DNA of 64,000 nucleotides from Trichostrongylus colubriformis (GCA_963978905.1 OZ022256.1:27181426-27245425), one strand, 5' to 3'. Counted from the first letter of the stretch, positions 34,041 through 45,899 are shown. The notes: generated by a model not told the origin, from the sequence alone. Made by a program: numbers and translations.

Positions 34041-34182
34041 GTGGCCGCCGTCAAACTTCGCGATTTTGCGGCGCAGCACTGTGCACGCGATACTGCGATC
34101 TTAAAATTTTGCACTGCCACAACCTCGCGTGCGTACCACGACACCGCAAAGTCGCAATATCGCGAATCCTGCCGCCGGCCAT
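34041..34182. repeat. Small foldback, about 140 bp
   Basis: GTGGCCGCCGTC..TTCGCGATTTTGCGGCG at the left is mirrored by CGCAAAGTCGCAATATCGCGAA..GCCGCCGGCCA at the right, with several mismatches. It is non-coding. CACGCGATACTGCGAT in the centre also occurs in similar form near 23200. Confidence 0.5.
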
Positions 34183-34282
34183 AGTCAGCAATGCGCGTAT
34201 TGATTAGTTTGCCCCGCCCTCCGGCCTTTCTAGAGGACTCGTTGAAGGCCGAGCCGAGCAATCGATTTCCCCATTGTCCTTA

Positions 34283-34456
34283 GGCCGCGGTCATACTCAC
34301 CGCCGGCAGGGCGTGGCTGCGTTCGCAGGCAGCGAGAGAGAGTGGCACGGGAGAGGTGCAGAGATGACGCAGGCAACGAGGCAAGGTGGCATAGGCGGAA
34401 AAGCAAAGATACGAAGCCACGCCTTGCCGCCGGCACCGCAAAGTATGCCCGCGGCC
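34283..34456. mobile_element. Harbinger-like MITE with TTA duplication (174 bp)
   Basis: The ends GGCCGCGGTCATACT and the inverted GTATGCCCGCGGCC are flanked by TTA on both sides (34280-34282, 34457-34459). The interior is GC-rich. A related, degraded copy is at 38400-38660, sharing the CCGCCGGCACCGC and GGTGGC.. blocks. Confidence 0.8.
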
Positions 34457-34475
34457 TTATCGCGCTGCCGTCTAA

Positions 34476-34561
34476 GGCCGCGGTCATACTTTACGTGTCT
34501 GCGTCAATTGACGCCGGTGCCGACGTCAATTGACGCAGACACGTAGAGTATGACCGCAGCC
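34476..34561. mobile_element. Near-perfect palindromic MITE (86 bp)
   Basis: GGCCGCGGTCATACTTTACG runs to a GCCGGTGCCGAC centre and back. The length equals that of 18397-18482. The flanks are TAA (34473-34475) and TTA (34562-34564). It lies 16 bp from the TTA of the neighbouring MITE, so two insertions of the same family are side by side. Confidence 0.8.
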
Positions 34562-34564
34562 TTA

Positions 34565-35141
34565 GTTTACAACACGAAAAAATGCAGAGCGACTTTTCCA
34601 GGGGTGATTCGTCTTTGTTATGACCGTCTACCAAAAACGCTGCGGACCAAGCCCCGCTGTCCCTTTAACATTTCAATCATCGCTCGCAGTGCTGCACAAT
34701 GTCGTGCTACTGTCGGTTCGGTGACAATTCAATAAGGAAACACAACTTTCCATTGCAGGTTATATAAGCTAAAGGTGAGAAAAGGCAAGGCCAATACCTG
34801 AACCAAAGGACTGCTGTGATTGAAAACGAGCACTCAAACGTATTAAGGCCAGTTGATGGCTTTCAGCAGGGATGATCAGCAGCCATCAATTCGTCCGTAT
34901 CGTCATATTTTATGCGCCAAATTTCAGTAGATTCTTTCAAAGCGATTTCATTTTGAACGCTAGCCTTAGCCATATCCCAGATCGAAAAAGTGACACGACA
35001 AAGTTCTGGAATTTTTTTTTTGCACATATCTTACGAAATGCATTTACAAGGAATCATGTCTTCCAGAGCATATGCACACATCAAACGGCAACTTATTACA
35101 GCTGGGGTGCTCATGACACTTTCACAATAAGGGGCATTTCA
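34565..35141. other. No confirmed gene
   Basis: An ATG at 34872 opens a 128-codon frame that continues into the candidate exon at 35142-35258. The first part shows no domain, and I could not decide whether it is exon or intron. Confidence 0.35.
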
Positions 35142-35258
35142 GCAGTAAAATATTCTTGGATTGAGACTCGTGGTGAGGAGCTCTGTGAAAAACAAGTTAT
35201 GAAATGTATTTTCCATTCTATGTTTGACCCTGAAAAGTTTCCATTCGTAGAAGAATAA
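35142..35258 (+). CDS. Candidate terminal exon, unrecognised protein
   Basis: After GGGGCATTTCAG the frame reads VKYSWIETRGEELCEKQVMK then CIFHSMFDPEKFPFVEE and a TAA. The open frame extends upstream to an ATG at 34872, so the acceptor is optional. The composition looks protein-like, but no family is recognised. Confidence 0.3.
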   Translation, partial: AVKYSWIETRGEELCEKQVMKCIFHSMFDPEKFPFVEE

Positions 35259-35705
35259 TGGTTGAGGAATGCTTTCTAAGAATTTTATGATTTTACTTGA
35301 CTTCCACCCTTTAATACGAGTGCAGAATTCGCAAAGTGAAGGATTAACTCGCTCTCGAAAAAGGACAACCAGGGTACACCGGGAATCGAGGATTCTTCGG
35401 CAAGGGGGGTCTAATTGACCACACGCACGAGCGGTCGTCCTTGCAGATGTCTGCCATAAGTGCTGGAATCTAAATTTTCAATAAGCAGATGAGAAGTAGA
35501 GGGTTTTCGCAGCGAGCTCGTATGAGAAAACGTGAAATGAATATCTTCAGCTTCGAGCAAGAATACATAGCCATAAAATACAGTTACTATACAAGCCGGC
35601 AACAGTTACAGATCAAAAAAAGGCCCAGACCACATAGGAAAACTCCACGTAGTTTTCAAAATTGTCTGTTAGCGCCATTCCCCAATCCACAGAATGACTG
35701 GAGCG

Positions 35706-36440
35706 CGCTATTTCCTGTATTACGTATAAAACCGAACGGTAGCCGGGGGGAGACGGTCGTTTGGCGCGACCCCTTGAGCTAATTTGCCAATGGGGCACTG
35801 CCAAAGCTCCTCTTCTAAAAAGGCTTAGGTAAATCTGGCAGAGTCCAGACGGCCCATGCGCCCCATTGGCAAATTAGCTGCAAGGGCCGCGCCAAACGAC
35901 ATACACCCGTAGCCGGGTCGTAATTGCGTTCGCATATCAATTCAGTGACTGCTCTAGATGCCGTTCGACCGTCATTACGTTTACGAACGATGTCTTGTTT
36001 AGAGGGAAAGAAGTTGACAGTGGCCAATCCTCTGTTCAACATCCAGCACTATTATAAGCTGTGTTGTATAAGCTGTGTTGCGCTATTTCCTGTATTACGT
36101 ATAAAACCGAACGGTAGCCGGGGGGAGACGGTCGTTTGGCGCGACCCCTTGAGCTAATTTGCCAATGGGGCACTGCCACAGCTCCTCTTCTAAAAAGGCT
36201 TAGGTAAATCTGGCAGAGTCCAGACGGCCCATGCGCCCCATTGGCAAATTAGCTGCAAGGGCCGCGCCAAACGACATACACCCGTAGCCGGGTCGTAATT
36301 GCGTTCGCATATCAATTCAGTGACTGCTCTAGACGCCGTTCGACCGTCATTACGTTTACGAACGATGTCTTGTTCAGAGGGAAAGAAGTTGACAGTGGCC
36401 ATTCCTCTGTTCAACATCCAGCGCTATTATAAGCTGTGTT
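35706..36440. repeat. Recent 375-bp tandem duplication around a long hairpin
   Basis: The sequence from CGCTATTTCCTGTATTACG at 35706 repeats at 36081 with only a handful of differences (for example CCAAAGC/CCACAGC, GATGCC/GACGCC, GTTTAGAG/GTTCAGAG). Each unit contains an inverted repeat: CGTTTGGCGCG and AATTTGCCAATGGGGC at 35758-35796 pair with GCCCCATTGGCAAATT and CGCGCCAAACG at 35860-35898. The high identity implies a young event or local gene conversion. A partial inverted relative lies at 40640-40760. Confidence 0.9.
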
Positions 36441-36809
36441 GTACCTGCCCTCACTTGAGGAGGAAACTCGTCCCTCCCTCCACAAGACGGATTCCGCAGG
36501 CCGCCGTTTTGTTGCCACCGTAACCCTGTTTAAAGGATACAACGCGTTTAAAGATCTTGACACCAGCGCAGTCCCTTAAATACGGTGAAAGTTGGATTAT
36601 CGAAGACCCGAGATTTTTGAGACAATCGTTGCTGGCCATATCCTACACAACCGTAAATCTAGGAAGAGGATGTCTATGCTCAAACTTCCTTTAGGTGTAG
36701 AAAATGGTCCAGATACCGATAAACAGTAATTTAGGTACCGGCGCCATTTGACGCTGTAACTTTCTCTTCAAGTTCTTCTAACCTATAATTAGCGGTGAAA
36801 ACGGATGCC

Positions 36810-37145
36810 AATCTTGCTTGGGGAAGGAGTATACCAATCTGCTTGGCATCCAGCGCTACTTCTTCCTCGGTTCAGGAGAGGAAGAGAGCTTCGTACATCA
36901 AAGTTCAGGCAACATAGGTGTTAGTGTAGACACCACACACTTTTGCGCCACCGCCTCTTCACTTTATACCACCCCACAATCATTTGATTTAAAGTGATTA
37001 GAACACTAAGTGTATATTTTTATCTAAGCCTTCTTGAGGAAGAGGCGTTACCATCTAAGGCTCGGGCAAGAGACATGAACAAAATAGCGGTAAACGCCGA
37101 GCACATGTGGTGTTCCCCCTCTCCCCTACATTGGCACCGGAGTCT
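36810..37145. repeat. Foldback of the TATTTTTATCTAAGCC family
   Basis: GATGCCAATC..GCTTGGCATCCAGCGCTACT at the left is mirrored by AATAGCGGTAAACGCCGAGC..CATTGGCACC at the right. One arm is repeated at 89-215. It is non-coding, and the ends are not sharply defined. Confidence 0.5.
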
Positions 37146-38399
37146 TCACAGTCTATAGATTTATGGATAGGATGGAATCCACTCCAGTGCAAAACTGAGT
37201 GTATCCCCAAACTGCATAGGCACCTCATACCTGCTACTGCTGCGTGCCATAAATGATTTGATTTAGTTACTAATTTAATCCAGTGCAGTTCCGTCTATGC
37301 GCTTCTCTAGGCCTTAGTTGATGGGAAAACCATTTGGAGAGTGTTCACGAATGTCTCGAAGAACAATGCGATAAACAAATGAGAGAATTGCCGCTCCTCG
37401 CCGCAACGTCTGTAAAATGCCCCTTTGTTATTATGAGTTTCTGAACCATTATACCCCCGCGAAACACTGTTCTGAGCACCACGCAGAAGACGGAGCCAAC
37501 GGACGAGCGCAATACTACACGTGTTCTCAAGAGAGTTCTCTAACGAAGAAGATTATAAGGTATTTTCTAGCATTCTATCTATCTCTTCCATAGCAAATTT
37601 CCTAGGTTTAGCAATGGTTATTACAGAAATGCATGAACAAGTGCACAACATTTTATCATAGATCGAAAGATCACAGGAAATTGGAACGATGCTGCACTTG
37701 TGGTAAGTCTCTATACACTCATAAATTTCGTTTGTCTAGCTACTGATATTCAATATATTATTGATATTCATATTTGTATTATATTATTCGCTATTTACCG
37801 ATATTCGTATTTGTATCGGATGCAACCATGCAGGAAGGACCAGTATGACGGCAAAAATTAGGGTTTGTATCACTCAAAAAGACAGTATATACGTATTGTT
37901 CTTGTTTTATGAACGTCGAATATCCTAATGATAGCACAGTGGCAGTTAAAGGATGTTTCGGTAATGCTGGCCATGATCCTGCTCTACTACGTCTGTCTTC
38001 AGAACAACATAAGTATCGAAGATGCTACATGAGGTATGGAAAAGCTGGTTAATAATTCAAGCTGGTTAATATTAATACATAATTCAGCTGGTTAATATTA
38101 GCGTAACGAATACTTCTGAGCCACATCATCAACTACATCATACGAAGGATCTGAAAAGGACATCGTGACGAAGCTCCAAGGCTCTTCTTCGTTACATTAG
38201 ATGATCTGTAGAACCTGATAAAAAATAAGATCGGACGCGGCTTCACTTGTCGTGCAATCCGGTACTTCTAGATGACGTCACACGTGATCAGCACTTTCAA
38301 CTTCGTGTGAAGTGTTAGTCAAAATAGTTGTTTCGCTTATTTTGAAATTACTGTGGCTGTAATGGTTGAACAGTGCCGAATCGTGTTGTCCATATACGT
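37146..38399. other. No recognisable gene; short tandem repeat at 38041-38100
   Basis: A unit containing AGCTGGTTAATA(TTAATACATAATTC) is repeated about three times at 38041-38100. The rest is AT-rich with short frames. Confidence 0.45.
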
Positions 38400-38660
38400 T
38401 TCACTCGCCTGTTACACGGTTCGAAAAAAGTTGTTCGAAAGTACGCGCCATTACAACTCTGCGTCTTTTCCTCGCCGGGGGCTCCCGGCAGCATAGCATA
38501 TGGTTTGAAAGCGTCCCCGGCTGGGGGATCTCATCCTGCCGGGTACGTCTTCTCGGTCGGGAGAGCATAGCATACAGCCAGGGTGGCGCAGGCGGAGGCG
38601 CACAGACATGCAGCCACGTCCTGCCGGCGGTGCCGCCAATTATGAATGCGGCCGCAAGAG
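38400..38660. repeat. Degraded Harbinger-like MITE, GC-rich
   Basis: GGTGGCGCAGGCGGAGGCGC, GCAGCCACGTCCTGCCGGCG and the end AATTATGAATGCGGCCGC correspond to the blocks of 34283-34456. The left end is eroded. Overlapping open frames here reflect GC content, not a gene. Confidence 0.5.
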
Positions 38661-39315
38661 AGCGTGAGTAACAAGAAATAGCACACGAAGTGAGAGTATG
38701 CAACTGCGATCCCCAGTGTCGCACGATTCTGCGGATTCAAGAAATAAGGGCAGCTTTAGTCATCGTTAGTCGTCACGTAGCGACTTAATAGTGGTGCAAG
38801 TCGTAGTGGAAATCGCAGCAGTCAACTCTTGTTGGATAAATATAAAAAGCATTTTATGGGAGTGTCAGTATCACGAGGGTTTCGCATTTTGTACTTTCAG
38901 CGTTGTTTGTGCGGCGTATCATGTTGTTCTCGCTTGGAAATTCAGACAATTATGTGATCCTGGTAAGCTTGGTATGGACCTTTCCATTAAAAAGTAGCCA
39001 TTTTTGCCAAGTAGCAATTGAAGCACAGGTATCTGAGAATTGATATGTTCAAGTGTACAAATCGCTGATTGCTGACAATTAGTAGTGTCTATTGGATTAC
39101 TTTATGACGCATTTCGATGCTAGCCCAGTGAGTGGATGGGGAGGGCGTCACATGAAAACTTGCACACTCAAGCATCTGTGCAGTATCAGTCTGCAAACTT
39201 GAGCCAATATTCTTGCCTAAGCCTTGTGTGGGAAGGAAGGGATCCCTTCTACCTGCTAGGTTTGTGCAGAAATTGCGCCCGCAGCGAGGTGCCTCCTCAT
39301 TGCGATAGCACCTTA

Positions 39316-39848
39316 GGCAGCGTTCATAGTTTTGGGATTTGCGGAAAAGCATTAGATAGGTATCGCTTTGGAGAACTGCGGAATTTGCGGAATTTAGGGA
39401 ATGCAGAATTGTGGAGTTTGTGGAAAAGCATTAGATACGTATCGACTTCTACGCTACGAAGAGACGAGAGGATTAGAGGAAGGAAGAAATGAAATCTGCG
39501 GAATCGTGGAATTTGCGGGAATGCAGTTGTGGAAAGGGATAAGATACGTATCGATTGGGAGAATTGCAGAATCCGCGAAATTGTGGAAATGAAGAATTGT
39601 GAAATTTGCGGAAAAGCATTGGATACGGATTGATCTCCATGCTACGAAGAGACGAGAGGATCAGAGAAACTAAGAAGCGGGAAGTGTCTTCATTTCCGCA
39701 AATTCCACGATTCTGCGTTTCCGCAAATTCCATAATTCTCACGATTGATACGTATCTATTCTTCTTTCCACAATTCCGCAAATTCTGCAGTTCTTCAATC
39801 GATACCTATCTAATGCTTTTCCGCAAACTCCAAAACTAGAACGCTACC
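39316..39848. mobile_element. Harbinger-like MITE filled with internal repeats (533 bp)
   Basis: The ends GGCAGCGTTCATAGTTTTG and the inverted CAAAACTAGAACGCTACC are flanked by TTA on both sides (39313-39315, 39849-39851). The interior consists of variants of GCGGAATTTGCGGAA-type units, GCATTAGATACGTATCGA-type boxes and two copies of CTACGAAGAGACGAGAGGAT. The second half is partly the inverse of the first. It is non-coding. The same design, with different internal units, is seen at 48849-49365. Confidence 0.8.
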
Positions 39849-40097
39849 TTATTTCAACGTACTTCGCGATGCACAGGCAGTGTTATCGCAATGAGGAGGG
39901 GTTAGCGCTCATGCACTACGGTGGTCGCACTCAAAACTAGAAAAGAAAGAAGGCACTTGAAACCAAACAGAGTATCAGTTCCTACAATTTTCTAGATCAT
40001 GAATTCGTATTTGAATATTCATCTGCCTGGATGCCATCGTCGTACTGTCCTTCCCGGGCCACATACATCAAACTAAAAAAAGGTTGTCAATCGGCCC

Positions 40098-40495
40098 AAA
40101 GGCATGCCACATGATAATTAGATTAGTGGCTTACTCTCTTGGGGCGAGTAGGTCTTTGATAATAGCTCAGGCTGCACCTTTGTTACGACCGCACGGTGCA
40201 TCCTCACGTAGTTATGCCTGCTTGAACACAACTAAGCCACGCCTAACCAACCGAACCACCAACGAAGAGCTCACGTGGAGAAGGAAACTTGCGGCAAAAA
40301 TAGATAACCCAATAAAACAGCCATTTCGATGATGAGGACAATTTTCCAGATTGGAAATTCGTTTCTGTAAGGCTAGATATTTTGTTTGGGTGGGCGTGGT
40401 TTGGTCACCGTTACGGTGCACCGTGCAGCCGCAACAAAGGTGTAGCCTGAGCAGCTATCCAAGGACTTATCTGGTTATCTCGTGGTGTACCTCCA
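40098..40495. mobile_element. MITE family A, copy 4 (diverged, palindromic)
   Basis: The blocks AGTGGCTTACTCTCTTGGGG, GGCTGCACCTTTGTTACGAC and CGGTGCATCC at the left are mirrored by GGTGCACCGTGCAGCCGCAA and CAAAGGTGTAGCCTGAGCAG at the right. It is closest to copy 3 (13548-14012). It is non-coding. Confidence 0.7.
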
Positions 40496-40639
40496 AAAGC
40501 TCTTGGAGAGGGACCAAATGTGTGACGAGCGCTTTTCTATAATGAGCAATTTTGATCATTCTACAGTGTGCGGCAAGTATTGACCCTTGACAAACATTAT
40601 CGAGTGTGTTGCAAGTGTTCCGTTTCTAGAGGTCGGCAC

Positions 40640-40760
40640 CGAACTGGGTCACCGCCCTTCGCGAATTGTCCGAATGGTGGCGTGTCCTGCCGTCTGGGCT
40701 CTCCCAGATTTGCCTAAGCCTTTTTAGGGGAGAAGCTTTGGCAGCGTGTTTTTACCTGTC
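40640..40760. repeat. Partial inverted relative of the 375-bp unit
   Basis: GCCGTCTGGGCTCTCCCAGA and TTTGCCTAAGCCTTTTTAGG form the inverse of CTAAAAAGGCTTAGGTAAAT and CTGGCAGAGTCCAGACGGCC in the tandem units at 35815 and 36190. Confidence 0.6.
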
Positions 40761-42044
40761 TATACCTGATTGCAATCCGCCGCGCAACCTGACCTGACCT
40801 CACCAGTCGGAACACTTGCACTCCACCCAACTTTATCATTTCAGGTAGAGAGAAGGTATCAGGATTTATTTTGCTCAAAGCATGAATGATCAACAGACAT
40901 TTTAAAATGGGCACTTAGTGTTTGACAGTATTGCCTTTGACCCATACACACTCACGGAAACGACGTCCCAAATCGTCCTAAATTCCCATTAGGGTAAATT
41001 TCAGAGAATCAAATGAATCGTGAGGAATATTGCAAGCCTGGCAGTCCAACTCCAAAAGAAACGTCTGGAGGGCTATTCATGCTGCTTTGTGGTTATGGCT
41101 GCGGTAAGATGTCGCCAAGGCTGTTTTGAGACCACTGTCGCCGCAACTACGCCTTGTGGGTTGGGGCTGATTCTCGCTGCAGTGATCCGCATTGGGTTCG
41201 AGGTGAAGTGTTATCTAGGAGTGTGCTTGTCTTTCAACAACGTCGTTGAGTTAGTTCTACTGATTGGTTCTAATTCGAATATCGAGATTTCGGTACTCCG
41301 CCGCTCCGCCCGCAACTTCAGACTGCTCGGATTTTATGCTGCTGCACTCCGTTTCGAGCATTTCGAAATGCAAAGCCTGCGTTTTTTCTCACAGTTTAAT
41401 AGGTTTTTCAAAAAAAAAGAAACTTTTACGAGAGTATAGGGTGATTTGTGCGACGATAATCGTCTACCCAATACAGGTGCTTTTCCTCATCCTCCTCGTC
41501 ATTGTGCTCAATTCAGAGGCGATATTTTCGAAATCTGAGACCATATTATGGCATGTTAGTCTGAATCGTTTGCTGATCACATACACCAGTGGAACCATGT
41601 TGATGACTTTTATGGTAGGGCATAGGATGGCAAGGCTCTGTTAGGCGGTTGATACTTTTGTCCCACTCGGTATAGCGGTGTTCTTTAATCGTGGTGTTCG
41701 GTATATGCATGCTAACTCTTCATATCTTTCCTATTTGTACGACTGAACAGCTAATGATTTGGGTAAAGATCACTAGGACATGTACAGAATGGAAGCCTGC
41801 GCGTGAAATGCGTCTAACAAATACTATACAACGGCAAGGATGCACTATTTGCTGACCTCTCTTCGTTGAGCTACTGGCCGTCTGATTCATTGAAGTCGGG
41901 CAAAAATCTCTGTTAAACTGGAATTTCGTTCTTATGGTAGGTCGACCACAGGAATACCACATGCGCTGGTCCCGCTCGTAGGAGGGATATCAGGCAAGTA
42001 ATTCGTCAATTACGCACCATTGCGTTGAGGAATAGTGTACAGAT
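40761..42044. other. No recognisable gene
   Basis: Two overlapping plus-strand frames (41020-41439, 139 codons; 41264-41644, 126 codons) have hydrophobic stretches but no domain, no clear acceptor and no homologue that I recognise. Confidence 0.35.
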
Positions 42045-42430
42045 GGTGCCAGAAAAGGAGTAATTTTGGTCATCCGCCAAGTGTACAAGACGGAGGGTAA
42101 AGAAAGAGATAAAGGTGTTGAGGCAAAGTATTCCTGAAGTGTTCATCTAAATGCAGGAACTAGCTGTGGCTCACTACTTTCATCGACCTGAAAATATGGG
42201 GCCTTCAGTTGGCACAGTCGGCTATACAAAGGGTGCCATAAAAAAGTAATTTCGCTCGTGGCTCACATCCGCCAGGTATACAAAACATAGGGAACCGTAG
42301 GAGATAAAAGTATTGGGGCAAAGTATTCCCGGAATGTTCCTTTAGAAATAGGAGCAAGCTGAGACTCATTACTTTCACCTTCATCAAAATACGGAGCTTC
42401 AGTCGGCGCAGTCGGGCTTCAGAGGACTTA
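42045..42430. repeat. Diverged tandem duplication, about 190-bp unit
   Basis: The blocks GGTGCCA.AAAA.GTAATTT, CATCCGCCA.GT.TACAA, GGCAAAGTATTCC and CTTCAGT.GGC.CAGTCGG occur in the first unit (from 42045) and again in the second (from 42234). Divergence is considerable, so this is older than the 375-bp duplication. Confidence 0.65.
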
Positions 42431-42599
42431 CGGCACCAAGGTCCGCTTGAATCAGTGGAGCCCGGTTCCGTGGTAGGTCTTGAGCGGGATATCTGTAGGA
42501 ATTAGATGCTCAGCAAGTGAACAAGTTGTTACCAATCGATGCAATCGAATATAAAACTATCGATCTCTAAACTATCTAAACTCTCAATGATGGCCAAAA

Positions 42600-42884
42600 C
42601 CAGTTGGCTGGCGCACAGTACTGCGCCCGATTCATGTTGATGTTAATGACATGCAAAATGGGTTTGATGCTAGCGATTGGAGTATATCAATGCTTTTTTG
42701 CGGAATCCTTTTTTATCACGCCATCTCCTCTGCTTTTTCCATTTCAATAGCGCAGGTGACAGCAGAGAAAAGGAGTTTTCCGCTCAGTTCCATACACAAC
42801 TGTGGACGGGCCGATCAAACCCATTTTGCACAACATCGCCATGAATCGCGCGCAGTAGTGTGCGCCCGCAAAGTGGTTGACTAA
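42600..42884. repeat. Foldback, about 285 bp
   Basis: GCGCACAGTACTGCGCCCGA with TTCATG..GATGTT and GCAAAATGGGTTTGAT at the left is mirrored at the right by GATCAAACCCATTTTGC and CATGAATCGCGCGCAGTAGT. The arms are about 75 bp. It is non-coding. Confidence 0.7.
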
Positions 42885-45312
42885 TAAATGAAAACGATTG
42901 CAGGCTTTTTTTTATTAAGACTTGGGCGGCCCAGTAAGTTATCATAATGCGCGCAGGGGGTCAGAACAGATGGTGTTTTTAACCATCACAGGATGGTGCC
43001 ACACAACTCCGATCAACAATGACAAATGGGTGATACCAATGAATGATTACATCCGCATAAGTGTGAATTCAATAAAACTGTACTTCCAATCTTTGTTGAA
43101 CCACCACTGGGTTACTATTTTTCACATTATTTTATGCGCAGTCCATTCCTCTATCGTCTAGCTGAAACTGGTCTCTGCTCAATTGACACAAACAATCACT
43201 CGCGATGGGTCGCACCGACATCTAACTTCATTCAAAGTGGATGAAATGGGAAAGTGTAGAGAACGTTGGATCTGTCTCGTTGCGACGAGCTTAGCCGTAC
43301 AATGTTGAATTGTGAGAAGTGGGTTGCCAGCTTTTCCTGTGAAACCTGCAAAAATTCTTTTTTTCAAGGTCTACATTCGTATGTTCAGTGGTTGTTCGCC
43401 CATGTTCCACATCATTTTTTTAAACATCATTTTCCATCGCAGATCATCAAAAAGCAATCATCGAATTGCGGGATACTTTCCCGAAAGAGCATTTCACGTC
43501 ATTTTCGAAAACTTCGAAGCATATTTTGTCCAATGAGTTAGAAAACTGAAGAGATCACTCACTACTTACAGATTTCATGTTGAATGCTACAGCAATCATC
43601 TTGTCTTCTGAATTACAGGCAGGCGACTATTCTATGATAAAACCCTACCAGTGAACGGCGTGTTTTGGTTGTGGCACAATTTTTTTTATTACCATTCCTA
43701 AGATAACATTTTCGTACATTGATGATCTTATGGATTTCCGAAAAAACGCAGATGACAAGAGGCAAGCATGGATGCCTGCAGTACTCAATGTGTAGTCTGT
43801 AAACGGTCAGTGATCTCCTCAGCCTGCTTATTAAATTCGCCGAAACAAGCTCCAAAACATCTAAAAATGCCATGAATTGCATTCGCTAAAAACGAACTGC
43901 AATTTCAAGCTGATTCACTGGAAAATGATGTTTGTGTTGAACATGAACAACCACTGAACGTGTGAATATAGGTTCAAAACCGAAGTCCTGTTTTACGATT
44001 AAAAAAAGGGCTGTCGCAAACTCCAAAGGGAAGCTGGTAACCTACCTGGCAAAATTCATCATTTCATTTAATGTTGAATTCCTCGCACCTAGGCGCATTG
44101 AGTACTCTCCACAAATTCTACTTCATCCTAAACGGATTGTGACGGGGCGATGTGCGGGTGATTATATATTTCGTCGCCCGGGTCGATTAGACCAGGGAAT
44201 GTGGGCGGTATTGCAGGTGATGTGCTCTACTACACATCATCTAGATCCGTGAATTCGGTGGAGTTTAAATGAAAGGTCCAATTTTAAGGCACTTCATCTG
44301 CCCGTGATGGCTTCTCTTGTCGCTCTATGCAGGCGGTTGAGGGGTCACGATGATGAAGTTGGGGTGCGTTTTCGGTACACTATTGCGACACTTTGCAGCT
44401 TGTCCTCCATATGCCGTCACGTTGCCAGAGGATAATGTTGAGTGTGTTTCGAATCACTTCGACGGCGTATCCAGGGCGAGAAAGTTTTGTGTACATGAAT
44501 GAACGTAATTTTAGATCGTACTCACAAAAAATGCTCCATGTGATGGGGAACACAGTAAGTCCAGGCCAACAAGTAATCCAAGGTGGGTGATACGGAATAC
44601 CGTTATACATGATTCTGCTTCTTCCAATTCGATGGATGTCTTCACCATATTCGGAGTCCACAGATAAAAAGTTGAACTATCCTCATTTCAAAATGGTGCA
44701 GCGTGATATCGAGAAAAGTTACCACGTCACTCCTTTTTTCAAGAATTTCATAGTGCCACTCTTTTCCTAAACCAGTAGAGGTGGAATACTTGTACCAAAA
44801 CTAAAGTGCTGAGTAAGACTCCTCACATTGGGTAAATCTCTAATAGGTTTTTTTGGGTAATTTATGCCTTGGGTATGCCTAAAAGAGCTGTGTATTGCAC
44901 AAACTGTACTAACAATTCGTTTCCAGACCGCCTCCAAACATGCCAATAGCTCCACCCTCAAAAGATCCTTTGGATGATACATTAAGGTACAATAATAATC
45001 TATAAAACATACTTTAGAAACACCAATACAACTAGCTTGTGATAATTGCTGGAGCATTCTGAGGTAAATAGTAATAGTAAGCAGGAGGCAACAGTAAACA
45101 GGTAAATATTAGGTTATTCAAATACCACATTTGACCGGCTTGCAGTTTTCTATCGCAGATGATATGTAGTCTGGGACCATCTGCTATAAGTAACTAAAAG
45201 CATGCGGATTGATTAGGTTGTATGTGGCTTTCTAGTCATTTATGTAAGAGGACAGCAGTGGTCCTCACTGCAGTCGGACAAACATCAGCGTTTGAAGCTT
45301 ATATAGCTGTTA
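42885..45312. other. No confirmed gene
   Basis: Open frames of 90-96 codons occur at 43962-44252 (plus), 44380-44661 (minus) and 44767-45057 (minus). The minus-strand frame at 44380-44661 has a protein-like composition (for example NGIPYHPPWITCWPGLTVFP), but I find no clear acceptor or family. It is the best candidate exon in this stretch. Confidence 0.3.
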
Positions 45313-45899
45313 GGTGTATGCAGAATAAACGGCCAAAACATAACTGGCCATAACTTCGCTCAGACACAACTTTATTTGTCGAAATAAATACCATTCAGAT
45401 CTATACAACTTTGTCAACGATCTGGTAGAGAAAATATGCCGCCATGATGAAATTCTGGATTGCAAGAATTAATAAAGCCAACAATGGCATTTTCAACCTG
45501 CATCGTATCGGCGAACTCCTTCTGCGGTAACTTGCGAAGTGTGTGGTTTTGCTTCACTTTGCGCACCTGGCAAAGATGCAGTTAGGCATCGAGACTTCCC
45601 CGCATCCACCTATTCCCCAGACCTATCCACGACGGATTACCACTTTTCCCAGGTTCTCGATGCAAACCTGCGTCAGAAGGAGTTCGCCGATACAATGTAC
45701 GTGTAGGTTGAAAATGTTGTTGACTTTATTAATTCTGGCAATCCATATTTTTATCATGATGGCAGATTTTCTTCACCAGATCGTTGGCATAGTTATGTAG
45801 ATTCGAATGGTTTTTACTTCGACAAATAAAGTTGTGTCTGAGCGAAGTTATGGCGTTTGAAAAAAATGGTCTGTTTTGGCCATTCATTCTGCATACACC
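45313..45899. mobile_element. Foldback element from mariner transposase tails
   Basis: The termini GGTGTATGCAGAATAAACGG and the inverted GGTGTATGCAGAATGAATGG bound 587 bp. The left flank is TA and the right flank is altered. The right arm on the plus strand encodes the C-terminus of a mariner transposase: YSPDLSTTDYHF with the third catalytic Asp, KEFADTMYV, FINSGNPYFYHDGRFSSPDR and NGFYFDK before a stop. The left arm carries the inverse of its last 50 codons (EFADTMQ, GFINSCNPEFHHGGIFSLP, NGIYFDK). Both ends thus come from the 3' end of one mariner. The N-terminal two thirds are missing. Confidence 0.8.

Noticed and set aside
35815..36417. Two nearly identical 75-codon frames on the minus strand
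   Set aside because: They are the same non-coding stretch repeated by the 375-bp duplication; the product has no domain and includes hairpin arms.
39136..39492. 118-codon plus-strand frame
   Set aside because: It runs across the MITE border into its internal repeat array, so it is not a gene.
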